Below are positions 6,760 through 8,376 of a stretch of DNA of 8,376 nt, one piece after another (the stretch's first letter is position 1; the number at the start of each line of letters is the position of its first letter). A program made the position numbers and the translations under genes. Source of the stretch: an uncultured Lachnospiraceae bacterium. GTDB taxonomy: Bacteria > Bacillota > Clostridia > Lachnospirales > Lachnospiraceae. Location of the stretch: positions 1-8,376 of the forward strand of contig CAJTJZ010000032.1 of the NCBI GenBank assembly GCA_910576895.1. Reading direction: 5' to 3'. Below the pieces are notes generated by a model. It searched no databases. It saw only the letters and a program-made list of their open reading frames with translations, and was not told the DNA's origin.

Positions 6760-8244
6760 TCAAGCAAGTGTAATGGTCACTGTCACATCCCCATTTCCCA
6801 ATGCTTCTAAAAGCTGATCTTTTGTCACATTCTTTATTTTCCCAATTCTAGTAAAATTCCAAGTGTTTGTATCATAATAAATAACCAATGAATTTCCTTG
6901 GTAGAGAATAATGTCTCCTGCTTCTGTTACAATATGCTCATCATTTCTTGGCAAACTTGTTCCAATAGAACCAACTTTTTCCATATTTGCATAATCACTC
7001 ATAGAAATTGTAAGAGGCCCTTGTAATAATAAATCTTTTAGTGCCTCTGCTGATGAATTATTGGCAAGTTCTGCCGTAAAAACTGTAGTAGTATCTCCTA
7101 CTGTAATATGAATCTTATTTCCCATGATTTTTTCCTCCTCATGTTTCTTAAATATTCCCAGTCTATCTATCCACTCATCTATCTCATCTTTGACATTTGC
7201 TACCTCTGTTCCTCTTGTCCAAAAGCCATCTAAAACATCTGCTCCTGCTGCCGATGCCTTGACACTTTCAAAGCTAATTTCTGGGCTGCTGCTTCCAGAA
7301 GAACAAAAAGGAATTATTTTCTTTCCAGTAAAATCATAGCTCTCCAGAAAGGTTCTGATTGCCATTGGCGTATCCCCATGCCAAATAGGATAACCTATAA
7401 ATATCGTATCATACTCTGCCATATTATCTACTATGGTTTTTAATTCTGGTCTTGCATTTTCCTCTTTCTCTTTCATTGCCTCATCATAAACTCCACTATA
7501 ATCCTGTGAATAGTCCTTGACTGTCTCAATTTTAACTTTTGTCCCTTCTGTTTTCTCCTGAATCCTGTTTGCTAATGTTTCTGTATTCCCACTTCGAGTA
7601 AAATATGCAATCAATATATTACTAGCATTTTCAGATTCTGTATTACTGTCAGTGAAATTTGTATCATTGCTTGTTGAGTTTGATATATCTGTTGTATTTA
7701 CTGTATCTATTATATCTGTTGGTAATATTGTATCCTCTGAACTGTTTATTCCTGATGAATCTTCTGTTTCTGATAAATCTTTTGTTCCTGACGAATCTTC
7801 TATTCTATCTGGAGTTTTTGATGTATCCTGTTCTTCTGATTTTACCACCTTAACCTTCAGCCAAATTTTCTTTTTTTCCTGCTTTGTTTGAGATGTTCTT
7901 ATCTTAACTACTGCTGTTATCTTTGCCGTTCCTGCATGCTTTGCATGAATAACTCCTGTTTTACTAATAGATGCCACATTTTTTTTGTTAGAATAAAATT
8001 GCACCGATTTTATTGCTTTCCCTACAGTATTTAATTTCTTTTTCGTACCTTGCTCCATTCTATACGTTTTCTTTGTAATTCTTTTTCTTCCTATTTGCAA
8101 CTGTACCAGATTTCCTGTTTTTTCTACCGCCTGTACTGCTGTCATATGAAAAACAGGCAATACAGCAGCCATTACCAGTAATAATATCATTATAATAGTT
8201 ACTTTTTTATAAACTTTTTTTTCTATCATCGCCTTTTTATTCAT
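6760..8244 (-). CDS. Exported Ig-like + flavodoxin + cyclophilin-like fusion
   Basis: A 494-aa exported three-domain protein and first gene of the operon. Residues 1-39 form a signal peptide or anchor ending TAVQA, with no lipobox. Residues ~44-134 form a lysine-rich Ig-like (Big_2-type) domain with the KNVASISKTGVIHA pattern. Residues 136-208 form a Ser/Thr/Asp-rich linker with hexapeptide repeats. Residues 209-363 form a Flavodoxin_4-type domain with the phosphate loop TRSGNT (216-221), YDTIFIGYPIW (278-288) and GKKIIPFCSSGS. Residues 376-493 form a cyclophilin-like domain with NNSSAEALKDLL, GPLTISMSDYANME and GDIILYQGNSLVIYY. An internal RBS/ATG precedes the last domain. The start is supported by GGGGGA close upstream of the ATG at 8244. 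The next gene follows after 86 bases with no hairpin between. FMN binding outside the membrane would be unusual for a flavodoxin fold. Confidence 0.85.
   Translation of the reverse strand: MNKKAMIEKKVYKKVTIIMILLLVMAAVLPVFHMTAVQAVEKTGNLVQLQIGRKRITKKTYRMEQGTKKKLNTVGKAIKSVQFYSNKKNVASISKTGVIHAKHAGTAKITAVVKIRTSQTKQEKKKIWLKVKVVKSEEQDTSKTPDRIEDSSGTKDLSETEDSSGINSSEDTILPTDIIDTVNTTDISNSTSNDTNFTDSNTESENASNILIAYFTRSGNTETLANRIQEKTEGTKVKIETVKDYSQDYSGVYDEAMKEKEENARPELKTIVDNMAEYDTIFIGYPIWHGDTPMAIRTFLESYDFTGKKIIPFCSSGSSSPEISFESVKASAAGADVLDGFWTRGTEVANVKDEIDEWIDRLGIFKKHEEEKIMGNKIHITVGDTTTVFTAELANNSSAEALKDLLLQGPLTISMSDYANMEKVGSIGTSLPRNDEHIVTEAGDIILYQGNSLVIYYDTNTWNFTRIGKIKNVTKDQLLEALGNGDVTVTITLA
7123..7139 (-). 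promoter_or_regulatory. Internal Shine-Dalgarno and ATG at the flavodoxin/cyclophilin junction
   Basis: Inside the 494-aa gene, the minus strand reads AGGAGG (7139-7134), eight bases, then ATG (7125-7123), in frame at Met374. This is a textbook initiation site, better than those of most neighbouring genes. Translation from it would give a 121-aa protein (7125-6760) that is exactly the cyclophilin-like domain with no signal peptide. Either it is a living second start, or it is the relic of a separate gene fused to the flavodoxin by loss of the intervening stop. Confidence 0.65.
7747..7804 (-). repeat. 18-bp tandem repeats encoding a Ser/Asp-rich hexapeptide linker
   Basis: Three imperfect 18-bp units lie at 7751-7768, 7769-7786 and 7787-7804 (plus-strand unit CCTGATGAATCTTCTGTT). 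In the protein they give EDSSGT, KDLSET and EDSSGI at residues 149-166. A second, looser run of Thr/Asp/Ile-rich sequence, TDIIDTVNTTDIS (176-188), follows. The repeats form the flexible linker between the Ig-like and flavodoxin domains and could vary in copy number by slippage. Confidence 0.6.
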
Positions 8245-8273
8245 TACTTTTCCCCCATTTCTTAAATAATGAG

Positions 8274-8296
8274 AATATAGTATTCCTACAGGGTAT
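8274..8296 (-). promoter_or_regulatory. LysR-type box and -10 element of the four-gene operon
   Basis: On the minus strand, ATACCCTGTAGGAAT (8296-8282) fits ATAC-N7-GTAT, the LysR-family consensus box, in all but one base, and it keeps the T-N11-A spacing. It runs directly into TACTATATT (8282-8274), a good -10 region about 30 bases before the ATG at 8244. A matching -35 is poor (AAGTCA at about 17 bases), as expected for an activator-dependent promoter. No LysR gene is in the window; it could lie just beyond the right edge. Confidence 0.45.
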
Positions 8297-8375
8297 GCCT
8301 GACTTTAGACCTTAAATAATCCAGTTGGCTTATCTGAGCCTCTTTCATATGAACCTCATTCAATGTTTCGCTTCT
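8286..8375 (-). CDS. Possible C-terminal end of an unidentified protein (partial at right edge)
   Basis: A minus-strand frame open at the window edge gives 29 residues, RSETLNEVHMKEAQISQLDY and nine more, before a TAG at 8288-8286. The helix-like, charged composition resembles the C-terminal coiled helix of small regulators such as MerR proteins, but this is only an impression. Thirty open codons are not statistically convincing. If real, its end overlaps the LysR-type box and lies 41 bases upstream of the operon start. Confidence 0.3.
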   Translation of the reverse strand, partial: RSETLNEVHMKEAQISQLDYLRSKVRHTL

Positions 8376-8376
8376 T

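Noticed and set aside
8278..8330. MerR-type promoter with a long 19-bp spacer
   Set aside because: No TTGAC-like -35 or suitable dyad between -35 and -10 could be aligned; the LysR-type box fits better.

Overview
The window comes from a low-GC Gram-positive bacterium, most likely a gut Clostridia (Lachnospiraceae-like). The reasons are the AT-rich DNA, strong AGGAGG-type ribosome binding sites, lysine-rich exported proteins with Ig-like (Big_2-type) domains, and the combination of Flavodoxin_4-type, cyclophilin-like and carboxymuconolactone-decarboxylase-like domains. No taxon can be fixed from the sequence alone. No rRNA, tRNA, CRISPR array, IS or transposase gene is visible.

Layout. Bases 1-247 hold a terminator-like palindrome (57-76), short nested repeats and a candidate promoter. 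Two plus-strand genes follow: a nucleotidyltransferase-fold protein (248-1282) and a leaderless S41-family peptidase (1459-2619). The peptidase meets a minus-strand DUF1810 protein (2711-3133) at a bidirectional terminator (2652-2694). The DUF1810 gene has a near-perfect 16-bp palindrome (3153-3168) in its leader that looks like a repressor operator. Next on the minus strand is an unrecognised 177-aa aromatic-rich protein (3217-3750).

The right half is a tight four-gene minus-strand operon, in transcription order: (1) an exported Ig-like + flavodoxin + cyclophilin-like fusion (8244-6760); (2) an exported SUMF1/FGE-like + flavodoxin fusion (6673-5264); (3) a leaderless double carboxymuconolactone-decarboxylase-fold protein (5240-4545); (4) an exported Ig-like + cyclophilin-like protein (4522-3839). 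Gaps are 86, 23 and 22 nt. A LysR-type box (ATAC-N7-GAAT on the minus strand) lies on the promoter. A possible 3' end of another minus-strand reading frame runs off the right edge.

How the genes may work together (inference). Flavodoxin, cyclophilin-like and CMD proteins are usually cytosolic. Here the flavodoxin and cyclophilin-like modules are spliced onto signal peptides and Ig-like or FGE-like domains, while the CMD protein stays inside. The operon therefore looks like a domain-shuffled, partly cell-surface flavin/redox module. The clearest trace of its assembly is an ideal Shine-Dalgarno plus ATG inside gene 1, exactly at the flavodoxin/cyclophilin boundary (7123-7139). It may still produce a free cytosolic cyclophilin-like protein.
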